From contig DAOTTI010000117.1 in the NCBI GenBank assembly GCA_034437795.1, forward strand, positions 1 through 13,796: 13,796 bases of DNA, in the 5' to 3' direction. A program made the translations under genes and the position numbers. Positions 6,585-13,393 of this stretch are shown one piece after another. The DNA is from DAOTTI01 sp034437795. Lineage in GTDB: Bacteria > Chloroflexota > UBA11872 > UBA12225. Position 1 is the stretch's first letter. Every line of letters begins with the position of its first letter. Under the pieces are notes generated by a model. It was not told the DNA's origin and did not search any database. It saw only the letters and a list, made by a program, of their open reading frames with translations.

Positions 6585-8486
6585 ATGCATACGGACAGAC
6601 GCACGACGGGCTCACCCCTCTCGGGGCGGTCGGTACTGCGGGCAGCGCACCGCGTCCGCCTGCCCGCCGCTCTGGTGGCTTTCATCGGCGCGACGCTGGG
6701 CCTGCTGGCGGGGGCGCTGCCGACCACCGACGCCGCCCCCCTGGCCGTGGCTGGCGTGACGCTCACCCCCAGCCGGCCCTCCGGCCAGCCGGTGGGGACT
6801 ACCATCACCTGGACGGCCACCGCCAGCGGGCCGCCCGCTCCGGGTGGCCCCATCTTTCGGTTTAGCGTGGGACCAGCGGGCGGCCCGCTGGCGATCCTGC
6901 AGGACTTTAGCCCCGACAACACCTTTGACTGGACGCCGCTCGACGAGGGCGCCTACACGGTCAAGGTGAGCGTGCGTGATGGCTTTGGCGCGTTCGGGAC
7001 GGTCGAGGCCACGGCGGCATTCACCATCACGTCTCGCGTCACGGGGGGAACGCCGGTGGTAACAGCCACGGCCCATCCGCTGGTGGCGCTGTACAGCGCG
7101 CCACCGTGCACCACGGGGCAGCTACGGGTGGAGTTCCGTGCGGCTGGGGGGCAGGTGACGCAAACCACGCCCGGCAAGCCCTGCCAGCCGGGCAAGAGCA
7201 TCAACGTTTACGTGGCTGGCATGCGGGCGGCCACCACCTACTATCTCCAGCAGGTCGTTGACAGCGGCGGGGGCGTGCAGCGCGGGCCAGTCTTGACCTT
7301 TACGACGGGCACGCCGCCGGTGGTGTTCCCGACCTTTAGCGTTCGCGACGCCGTCGATGCCCAGACAAGCACTGCCGACGGGATTGTGCTGCACATGCTG
7401 GCGGTCCCGCGGGCGGGGACCACGACCTCGATGTATGCCATTGCCACCGATCTGCTGGGGCGGGTGGTGTGGTACCACGACGCGACGCCAATCGAGTTCC
7501 CGACCCGTGCCGTCCGCGGCGGCACGTTCCTGATGCTTGGCTCGGACCAGCGCCAGGCTGGCGCTCGCCTGCTGGAGGTTGATCTGGCCGGCCACGTGGT
7601 GCGAGAAACCAATCTGGCGCGGATCAACGAGCAACTTGCGGCCCTGGGCCAGGATCGCGTGATTGCCTTCCACCACGAACTGACCCGCTTGCCTGACGGC
7701 AAGACGCTCGTGCTCGGCTACGTGGAGCGTCTCTACGACGGGGTGCAGGGGGCCACGGGGCCGGTGGACGTCATGGGCACGGTCGTACTGGCCCTGGACC
7801 AAAACTGGCAGGTGGTCTGGGTCTGGAACGCCTACGACCACCTGGACGTTAACCGCGCTGCCACGCTGGGCGAGACCTGCACCATCACTTCCCCGATCTG
7901 TCCGCCGCTCTATCTCGCGCCGGTGGCAAACGACTGGCTGCACGCCAATGCGATCTCCTACTCACCGTCGGATGGGAACATTATTGTCTCCCTGCGCAAC
8001 CAGGATTGGGTGGTCAAGGTCGACTACCAGAATGGAACAGGAACGGGGAAGGTCCTCTGGCGCCTTGGCCCCGGCGGCGACATCGCCCTTCTGCCCAATG
8101 ATCCTTCCCTGTGGTTTACCCACCAGCATGACGCCACGTATGTGAGCCCCACGCAGATCGGTCTCTTCGATAATGGCACCAAACGGTGCCAGGGCAAAGG
8201 TCCAGACTGCCACAGTCGTGGGCAGGTGCTGGCGATGGATGAAACGGCACGCACCGCCACGCTGGCGGTCAATGCCGATCTGGGTAACTACTCGGCGGCC
8301 TGGGGGAGCGTCGACCGCCTGTCGAACGGCAACCATCAGTTTGCATCCGGCAATCAGTTGCCCGGACCATTCGGCCAGTCCATCGAAGTGACGGGGAATG
8401 GCGGGCCGGGCACGACGACCTACGTGCTGGAGATCCAGGCTGGCGTGTACCGGTCGTACCGGATGAAGAGCCTGTACGAGCCATGA
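6585..8486 (+). CDS. Secreted arylsulfate sulfotransferase (ASST family)
   Basis: Predicted PAPS-independent aryl sulfotransferase, which moves sulfate from one phenol ester to another through a sulfo-histidine. Numbering from ATG 6585: signal segment about 26-50, Ig-like domain about 55-150, a second fibronectin-like domain about 158-243, then the catalytic propeller. Residues matching the E. coli ASST active site are visible in order: FHHE (His363/364), DWLHANAI (His453, Asn455), SLRNQDW (Arg471) and THQHD (His515, expected sulfo-His). Two Cys pairs (432/439 and 535/542) could form disulfides. GTG at 6522 is an in-frame alternative start, 5 nt after the upstream stop, but would put 46 residues before the hydrophobic segment. 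The next gene overlaps the end by 4 bp. No DsbA/DsbB-like partner is present. The family is confident; the donor and acceptor phenols are unknown. Confidence 0.87.
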   Translation: MHTDRRTTGSPLSGRSVLRAAHRVRLPAALVAFIGATLGLLAGALPTTDAAPLAVAGVTLTPSRPSGQPVGTTITWTATASGPPAPGGPIFRFSVGPAGGPLAILQDFSPDNTFDWTPLDEGAYTVKVSVRDGFGAFGTVEATAAFTITSRVTGGTPVVTATAHPLVALYSAPPCTTGQLRVEFRAAGGQVTQTTPGKPCQPGKSINVYVAGMRAATTYYLQQVVDSGGGVQRGPVLTFTTGTPPVVFPTFSVRDAVDAQTSTADGIVLHMLAVPRAGTTTSMYAIATDLLGRVVWYHDATPIEFPTRAVRGGTFLMLGSDQRQAGARLLEVDLAGHVVRETNLARINEQLAALGQDRVIAFHHELTRLPDGKTLVLGYVERLYDGVQGATGPVDVMGTVVLALDQNWQVVWVWNAYDHLDVNRAATLGETCTITSPICPPLYLAPVANDWLHANAISYSPSDGNIIVSLRNQDWVVKVDYQNGTGTGKVLWRLGPGGDIALLPNDPSLWFTHQHDATYVSPTQIGLFDNGTKRCQGKGPDCHSRGQVLAMDETARTATLAVNADLGNYSAAWGSVDRLSNGNHQFASGNQLPGPFGQSIEVTGNGGPGTTTYVLEIQAGVYRSYRMKSLYEP

Positions 8487-8518
8487 GCAACATGAGCAAC
8501 CTGAGCAACATGAGCAAC
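8483..8518 (+). repeat. Four-unit 9-bp tandem repeat at a translation start
   Basis: ATGAGCAAC is repeated four times, with CTG instead of ATG in the third unit. It encodes MSNMSNLSNMSN, giving three in-frame ATGs and one CTG at the start of the DUF362 gene. The first unit also forms the ATGA overlap with the ASST stop. Unit gain or loss keeps the frame but changes the number of start codons. Confidence 0.9.
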
Positions 8519-9826
8519 GGGCTCCGCCGGCGACCACTACTGGGAGTGCTGCCGGGCGGCGTGGCCGGCCTAGCCGCGACAGTCCGGCCGCGCCCTGCCG
8601 GTGCGGCTCCCTATCGGGTGGGTGTAGGGAAGTCGTCCGATGCCTACACCGCCACGCGCCGCGCCATTGAGGCCAGCGGGGAGTGGCCGGCGGCAACGAT
8701 CGCGGGGCGCGTGGTCGTGATCAAGCCGAACCTGGTCGGCCCCGCCACGGCCGATACGGGCATGGTCACCGACCCTGAGGCTGTGCGCGCCCTGGTCGAC
8801 CTCGCCCTACAGGCCGGCGCCTCCCGCGTGCTGATCGTGGAGGGCGGCCGGCAGCAGGCCAACTTCACTCCTTGCGGCTACGACTTCTTCCGCACCTATG
8901 ATCCCGCGGGGCGGGTCGCCCTGGTGGACCTGACCCAGGCCCCGGTGGTACTGGCGCCGGTGCCAGGCGGGCTGGCATACCGGTACGTCTACCTGCCCCG
9001 GTTCCTGCTTGACCCGAACCTGGTGCTGGTGAGCGCGGGCAAGCTCAAGACCCACGCCGAAACCATGGCCACCATGGGGGTGAAGAACCTGTTTGGCCTG
9101 CCGCCGGTCCCGCCGTACTTCATGCCGGATGAGCCGTTCTTCCGGCCGCGCTTCCACCTGCACGAGCGGGGTGTGCATCAGACCATCGTCGACCTCACCT
9201 TGCTGCGGCCGAGCCACTTCACCATCGTGGACGGCGTGTGGGGCATGGAAGGAGAGGGGCCAACGGACGGGACGCCGGTCCGCATGGACCTGGTGGTCGC
9301 GGGCCAGAATGCAGTAGCCGTCGACCGAGTGTGCCTGTACGCCATGGGCATGGCCCAGGAGTGGGTGCAGTATCTCGCCTATGCAGCGGCGAAAGGTTTG
9401 GGGCCGGCGACCCTCTCTGGAATTGAAGTTCGTGGTGATCCCTTCACGCCGCGGCCGTTCCGCTTGCCGGCAATTGTCTCCCCCATCGTGTGGCGGCCGG
9501 TCGCTACGCCGAATGTGATTGCCCCCGGCCTGGGCCAACAGACGTTGCTCGCCTACCGGTTGCATGCCCGACCTGACCTGGCCTGTGCGACGCGGGTGGA
9601 GATCGTACGCACCAGCGAGCAGACGTCCACGATCACCCTGGTACGGACCATCCGCGATTGGGCGCCTCGTGCCTCAGGCGTGGAGAGCCTGCCCTGGGAC
9701 GGCCGCGATGACGCCGGCCAGATTGTCTCGCCCGGGGTCTACACTGCCCGCGTGCAGGCGCGCTATGACGGCCATGACGAGGTACCCATCGCTTACGCGA
9801 CCTGCTGGGTCACGGTCACCGCGTAG
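8483..9826 (+). CDS. Exported DUF362 protein with C-terminal FlgD-like Ig domain
   Basis: A 447-residue DUF362-family protein. Family hallmarks: VVVIKPNLV (77-85), KLKTH (187-191), GVKNLFG (199-205), DGVWGMEGEGPTDGTP (250-265) and AGQNAVAVDRV (273-283). Members are often linked with ferredoxin domains, but only four Cys are present, scattered (131, 284, 368, 441), so no 4Fe-4S motif is seen. After the MSN repeats, LRRRPLLGVLPGGVAGLAA (14-32) looks like a Tat-type signal. The tail (about 365-446) contains WDGRDDAGQIVSPGVYTARV, the signature of FlgD-type Ig domains in secreted proteins. The gene shares ATGA with the ASST stop, implying translational coupling. ATGs at 8492 and 8510 are alternative starts. 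The biochemical role of DUF362 is not settled, so none is assigned; coupling to ASST suggests a joint envelope function (inference). Confidence 0.83.
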   Translation: MSNMSNLSNMSNGLRRRPLLGVLPGGVAGLAATVRPRPAGAAPYRVGVGKSSDAYTATRRAIEASGEWPAATIAGRVVVIKPNLVGPATADTGMVTDPEAVRALVDLALQAGASRVLIVEGGRQQANFTPCGYDFFRTYDPAGRVALVDLTQAPVVLAPVPGGLAYRYVYLPRFLLDPNLVLVSAGKLKTHAETMATMGVKNLFGLPPVPPYFMPDEPFFRPRFHLHERGVHQTIVDLTLLRPSHFTIVDGVWGMEGEGPTDGTPVRMDLVVAGQNAVAVDRVCLYAMGMAQEWVQYLAYAAAKGLGPATLSGIEVRGDPFTPRPFRLPAIVSPIVWRPVATPNVIAPGLGQQTLLAYRLHARPDLACATRVEIVRTSEQTSTITLVRTIRDWAPRASGVESLPWDGRDDAGQIVSPGVYTARVQARYDGHDEVPIAYATCWVTVTA

Positions 9827-9837
9827 CGGAGGGCAGG

Positions 9838-11175
9838 CTACCGCGTGGGAATGGGGCCAGTAGCGGCGCCGGTCGACGCGCCGGCGATCAGGGATCGGTA
9901 AAACTGGCCGGTGGGCGTGACGATGCCCGCTCCCATGTTTCGTAACGCCTGCAGGCCGACTTCCACCGTGAGTTGCTGCCACGGGAGGTGCTTCGTCACC
10001 TCGTTGTACTCGAGGTACGCGAAGCAGTAGTGAGTGCCAAATATGGAAAAGAAGTCCATCTGCTGGACACGCGCCGTATCGACCAGCTTCTTCAACCACT
10101 TCTGGTCCAGTGGCTGCCAGAACGAGAACGGATCACGCGCAAAGATCACGGGTGGCGACAGGATCGGCATTTCATCGACGGTGGCCTTGTACAGCCAGGC
10201 CTCCCCGACCAGCGTCCGCTTGCCGAGCTGCCGTGCCAGCCCGACGAACTGCCCAATGCGGGGCAGGAAGTCGCGCGCGATGGGGTAGACGTGGATGTCC
10301 AGGAAATCCACGGGAAGCTGCGCCAGCATCTGCATGTAGGTGGGGTCGCCCCAGGTGCCAGTGCCCGCTCCCACCAGGGTCGTGCCCCGCGGCAGGCCAT
10401 CAAGCAAGGAGGCCACAAAGGCACTGTAGCCGGTGGGGGTAGTCAGCTCGGCCAGGCGGGTGAGGCTGGCCTCCGTGTCTGGCTCAGTGGCGACGGCCAG
10501 GTAGTGAGGCTGCAGCTCCGCCAGGATGATTTGCAGCGCTGTGCGCCGCGCCTGCAGGTATGAGGCGTACGTGATGCCGGTATAGTCGATGCCGAAGGTG
10601 GCTGCCGATTCGATCAGGAGCAGGAGCCCGCGGGCCTTGACGGCTGAGACCACCTGCCGGTAGAAGGCCAGGAACTCGGCGGTGCGCGACGAGCGCGCCA
10701 GCGCGTTCTCATGCACACTGATGGTGACGCCCCGCATACCAAGCTCCTGCATCCGGTCCAGGGCGGTGGGAACGCTGCGTAGTACCCAGGGCTGGTCCAG
10801 CAGGCCATCGCCAACGGCCGAGTTGGCCAGAAACAGCTCAGCGCCAAAGCGGGTGGTCGCCCCTGGTGCCGGCACTCCCGGCTGGTAGGCGTCGAGCTTG
10901 TTGTTCAGATAGCCGTAGACGGGCTGGTACTCCGCGGGCACAGGCGGAGGGGCAGCCACGGCACCCTCAGGCGCCGTGCCGCTGCCGCCGCGCGATAGCG
11001 CGGGGATCCCCGACGCAAGCGGTGCGGCCGCCGGTACGTCCTGAGCCTCTGCCGCACCTGACGGGGTCCAATGACGGAGCGCCACGCCCATCGGCGCAGC
11101 GGTACCAAGTAGCCTCAGCATCGCTCGACGGCGGTCCACCGTCGAGCTGGTGCCGCGTAAAACGGCCACTTCCAC
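9838..11175 (-). CDS. Secreted clan GH-A-like glycoside hydrolase (TIM barrel)
   Basis: A 445-residue protein. A Tat-like signal, VDRRRAMLRLLGTAAPMG (13-30), is followed by a low-complexity Ala/Pro linker to about residue 82, then a predicted (beta/alpha)8 barrel. Clan GH-A landmarks are visible: LDRMQELGMRGVTI (139-152), AVATEPDT with Glu231 as candidate acid/base, DIHVYP (293-298), and LVGEAW with Glu325 as candidate nucleophile. The spacing of about 94 residues between the glutamates suits the clan, but the usual Asn before the first Glu is Thr here, so activity is not certain and I do not assign a GH family. The GTG start has only a G-rich stretch upstream; ATG at residue 19 is an alternative. 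It is convergent with DUF362, 11 bp apart, and 144 bp downstream of the YVTN gene on the same strand. Confidence 0.68.
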   Translation of the reverse strand: MEVAVLRGTSSTVDRRRAMLRLLGTAAPMGVALRHWTPSGAAEAQDVPAAAPLASGIPALSRGGSGTAPEGAVAAPPPVPAEYQPVYGYLNNKLDAYQPGVPAPGATTRFGAELFLANSAVGDGLLDQPWVLRSVPTALDRMQELGMRGVTISVHENALARSSRTAEFLAFYRQVVSAVKARGLLLLIESAATFGIDYTGITYASYLQARRTALQIILAELQPHYLAVATEPDTEASLTRLAELTTPTGYSAFVASLLDGLPRGTTLVGAGTGTWGDPTYMQMLAQLPVDFLDIHVYPIARDFLPRIGQFVGLARQLGKRTLVGEAWLYKATVDEMPILSPPVIFARDPFSFWQPLDQKWLKKLVDTARVQQMDFFSIFGTHYCFAYLEYNEVTKHLPWQQLTVEVGLQALRNMGAGIVTPTGQFYRSLIAGASTGAATGPIPTR

Positions 11176-11266
11176 ACCCCCATCTTGCCGGCCTCACCCG
11201 GCGCCCGAACCTGCTTGCTGGTGGCTGCCGGCCTGTTCTACCAATCCACTCATTAAGACCCGCTGT

Positions 11267-11286
11267 TGCTCATGTCCCAATGAGCA
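11267..11286. repeat. Perfect 7-bp hairpin between YVTN and GH-A-like genes
   Basis: TGCTCAT (11267-11273) pairs with ATGAGCA (11280-11286) across a 6-nt loop. It sits in the 144-bp gap, 34 nt past the YVTN stop on the minus strand, with no T-run, so it is a weak terminator candidate. It may instead be an RNA-processing or stabilising hairpin. Confidence 0.4.
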
Positions 11287-11290
11287 CGCC

Positions 11291-11308
11291 ATCTGTGAGC
11301 GCTCAGAT
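11291..11308. repeat. Dyad centred on TGAGCGCTCA, just after the YVTN stop
   Basis: A perfect 10-bp palindrome (11296-11305) extends to ATC/GAT arms with a 2-nt bulge. It lies 11 nt past the YVTN stop on the minus strand. It could be part of transcript-end structure or a small operator. Confidence 0.35.
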
Positions 11309-11319
11309 GCGGATTGGTA

Positions 11320-12894
11320 TTACTCCTGAATGACAGAGACGCTATTGCTGTTGGAGTTGGCGACGTAGACACGGTTCGTATATGGATTGACGTCAATGCC
11401 GTCCGGGGTGATCCCCACCTCGAACGTCGCTATGACCGCGTTCGTGCTCCCGTCGATCACCGTCACGGTGTTGCTGGAGTAGTTGCCGACGTAGATCCGG
11501 TTAGTGAAGGGGTTCACCCCGACCGCATCAGGGCCGGTCCCTGCCCGAATGGTGGCGATGGAGCTGTTGGTGTTCCCATCCAGGACGGTGACGGTCCGGT
11601 CGAAGTAGTTGGCCACGTACACACGGTTGGTAGCCACATTCACCCCCACCGCGTCGGGGAACTTGCCCACCGGCACCGTTGCGATTACGCTATTGGTAGC
11701 GCCGTCGATCACCGACGCGGTGTTGTCGTAGCCGTTGGCCACGTAGACGCGGTTGGTCTGCCGGTTGGTGGCGATCCCGAATGGCCCGCGCCCGACGGGG
11801 ATGGTCGTGAGGACGGTGTTGGTGGCCCCATCCAGCACTGTCACGTCGTGGCTCTCGTAGTTGCCCACGTACACGCGGTTATTTCGGTGGGTGACGCCGA
11901 CGGCGCACGGGTAGCTGCCTACTGGCACTGTGGCCACGACGGTGTTCGTGGCGCCGTCGATCACGGACACGGTGTCCGAACGCAGATTGGCGACGTAGAT
12001 CCGGTTGGTGATGGGGTTCAGACCGATGGCACAGGGGGCGCTGCCCACCGGCACGTAGGCCAGAACCGTGTTGGTCGCCCCGTCGATGACGGAGACGGTA
12101 TCGTCGCCGCCGTTCGGAACGTAGATGCGGTTCGTGAGCGGGTTGACGGCCACGCCCACAGGGTAGAACCGGACCGGGATCTCCGGCGTGACCGGGCCCA
12201 GGGAGACGTTCACTGGGCCGGTGGTGTTGTAGGCAAACTGGCTGGAGGCGTCGGCCACCACCACCGAATAGCTGCGCGGTGCCAGCGAAGCCGGGATGGT
12301 GAAGCGCTTTCGAAAGCTCCCATTGGTCAGCGCTGCGGATCCCAGGCGAACGACGGCGCCACTGGCGTCCAGAAGAAACACGGCTGCTCCGGTGCTGGCG
12401 GGGCTGAAGCCGGTGCCCGTCACGTCGATCGCACCGCCGGGGGGAACGTTCGGCGGCGCGAAGCTGAACCACGGTGTGCCGGCTGGCACTACCGTCAACG
12501 GCCCGCTGAGATTGAGGGCCAGTTGGCCAGAGTTGTCCGCCACGTGAATGAGGTAGTGATCCGCCACCACCGTGGCCGGCACGGTGAAGGTCTTGGTGAA
12601 CCCGCCGTTACTCAATGGGGCGAAGCCGAGGGTGAATGGCTGCCCTTGACTGCTGACGATCTTGACCGCCGCCATGGTGCTGGAACTGGCGAACCCCGTG
12701 GCCGTGACTGTGATCGTGCCTCCCTGCGACGCTGCCCACGGCTCGAAGGTAAACGTCGGCGGCCCGCCGGCAGGGGGAGCGGCCTGAACTCCGGCCGGCA
12801 GGGCCGCCAGCAGCCCCAGCAGCAGCGCGATCATAAGCGGGCGCGCAATCTTATCCCACCGGGTGCTCGCTACCGCCCTTCGGTTACGAATCAT
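11320..12894 (-). CDS. Secreted YVTN seven-repeat beta-propeller protein with two Ig-like domains
   Basis: A 524-residue exported protein. The signal segment is PLMIALLLGLLAALPAGVQA (19-38), likely cut after VQA. Two IPT/TIG-like beta-sandwich repeats follow (about 45-135 and 140-230), each beginning F-F-P and containing TxTGF or TGTGFS. The rest is seven YVTN repeats of about 42 residues, with TNRIYVANxxxxTVSVIDGATNTVxATVPVG as the pattern; the seventh is cut short at SVIQE, as in propellers closed by a strand from elsewhere. YVTN propellers occur in bacterial and archaeal surface proteins and are usually non-catalytic. The start at 12894 has AAAGGGG just upstream and shortens the stretch before the signal; ATG 12927 is an in-frame alternative with a poorer site. 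It may be co-transcribed with the GH-A-like gene 144 bp downstream. Confidence 0.85.
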   Translation of the reverse strand: MIRNRRAVASTRWDKIARPLMIALLLGLLAALPAGVQAAPPAGGPPTFTFEPWAASQGGTITVTATGFASSSTMAAVKIVSSQGQPFTLGFAPLSNGGFTKTFTVPATVVADHYLIHVADNSGQLALNLSGPLTVVPAGTPWFSFAPPNVPPGGAIDVTGTGFSPASTGAAVFLLDASGAVVRLGSAALTNGSFRKRFTIPASLAPRSYSVVVADASSQFAYNTTGPVNVSLGPVTPEIPVRFYPVGVAVNPLTNRIYVPNGGDDTVSVIDGATNTVLAYVPVGSAPCAIGLNPITNRIYVANLRSDTVSVIDGATNTVVATVPVGSYPCAVGVTHRNNRVYVGNYESHDVTVLDGATNTVLTTIPVGRGPFGIATNRQTNRVYVANGYDNTASVIDGATNSVIATVPVGKFPDAVGVNVATNRVYVANYFDRTVTVLDGNTNSSIATIRAGTGPDAVGVNPFTNRIYVGNYSSNTVTVIDGSTNAVIATFEVGITPDGIDVNPYTNRVYVANSNSNSVSVIQE

Positions 12895-12982
12895 GGCCCC
12901 TTTGTCCGTTTCGTTCTCCCTGGCCATCCAGCCGCACCGTGACGATTACCTGGTGCTCCGTTGCTGGCCATTTGTTGGTCAT
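12884..12982 (-). CDS. Possible 32-residue upstream ORF overlapping the YVTN start
   Basis: ATG at 12982 is preceded by the same AAAGGGGCC as the YVTN start, because the module is duplicated. It opens a 32-codon frame (MTNKWPATEHQ...) that ends in TAA at 12886-12884, 6 nt past the YVTN ATG codon and in another frame. It has no recognisable domain. If translated it could couple to or compete with YVTN translation. It may equally be a by-product of the duplication. Confidence 0.25.
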   Translation of the reverse strand: MTNKWPATEHQVIVTVRLDGQGERNGQRGHDS

Positions 12983-13001
12983 GGCCCCTTTGTTCGTTTC
13001 G
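12891..13001 (-). repeat. Duplicated ribosome-binding/start module of the YVTN gene
   Basis: The 23-bp segments 12891-12913 and 12979-13001 differ at one base and are 88 bp apart. On the minus strand each reads CGAAACG-ACAAAGGGGCCATGA, that is, a purine-rich binding site and an ATG. The copy at 12891 serves the YVTN gene; the upstream copy opens a short separate frame. Confidence 0.75.
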
Positions 13002-13226
13002 CTACACAGGCATTCATAGACGCGGCTGTGCTCTGGCTCGCCAGCACGGGCCGGTTATCGCCCAGTATCGACAGGCACGGAGAGAGCCGGTTGTGCGCTT
13101 GTTGAGAAGCGGTTGATACCTCTTTGCCTCTGGCCCGTCTACCCGGCGGCGATTACCGCTACCGGCGTCTCTCCCCTCGCTTCCCAGCGATGTATCGTAC
13201 TATGTCGCACCCACCTCGTTGGACGT

Positions 13227-13258
13227 GGGAGTCAATGGAAAGCCCATTGCCCACTCCC
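13227..13258. repeat. 12-bp hairpin with a 3-nt bulge
   Basis: GGGAGTCAATGG (13227-13238) pairs fully with CCATTG (13244-13249) plus ACTCCC (13253-13258); CCC at 13250-13252 is bulged and the loop is 5 nt. Its right arm overlaps the candidate -35. A repressor site or a relic of a small mobile repeat are possible. Confidence 0.6.
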
Positions 13259-13275
13259 CAGGTGTATCGTAGTAT
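13247..13275 (+). promoter_or_regulatory. Candidate sigma-70-type promoter for the gene at 13394
   Basis: TTGCCC (13247-13252), a 17-nt spacer and TAGTAT (13270-13275) resemble a housekeeping promoter and point to the gene 118 bp downstream. The -35 lies in the hairpin arm and the -10 in the second direct repeat, so a regulator could act here. Assigned by eye. Confidence 0.4.
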
Positions 13276-13393
13276 GTGGCAGGAGCGGGCACGCCTGCGG
13301 CGCCTGGGCGCGCCGCCCCATTGGTCCGGCGTGTCGGTGTACCATCCGCGGGGTACGGGGCCTGAACCTCCGGTCAGGAAGCGAAGGGGCGCA

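Larger units (their letters stand above)
13191..13281. repeat. 19-bp direct repeat pair flanking a hairpin
   Basis: TGTATCGTACTATGTCGCA (13191-13209) and TGTATCGTAGTATGTGGCA (13263-13281) agree at 17 of 19 positions; both differences are C/G swaps. They are 72 bp apart, enclose the hairpin at 13227-13258, and the second holds the -10 of the promoter candidate. Confidence 0.65.
12983..13393. other. Intergenic region between divergent secreted-protein genes
   Basis: About 410 bp lie between the upstream start module of the YVTN gene and the ATG at 13394. No supported gene is seen. From about 13020 to 13185 I see nothing notable. The right part holds a direct-repeat pair (13191-13209, 13263-13281) flanking a bulged hairpin (13227-13258) and a plausible promoter (13247-13275). 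Confidence 0.5.

Noticed and set aside
7122..7943. A 273-codon frame antisense to the ASST gene
   Set aside because: The plus frame carries the ASST active-site residues; the antisense frame has only His/Arg-rich low-complexity sequence.
8483..8518. CRISPR-like array
   Set aside because: The 9-bp units are contiguous, without spacers, and code for MSN repeats in the DUF362 gene.
11314..12942. A 542-codon plus-strand open frame antisense to the whole YVTN gene
   Set aside because: It mirrors the YVTN repeats in a His/Val/Asp-rich pattern (DVDTV, VDHRHGV) with no signal peptide or family motif. GC-rich codon use and seven repeats explain the lack of stops.
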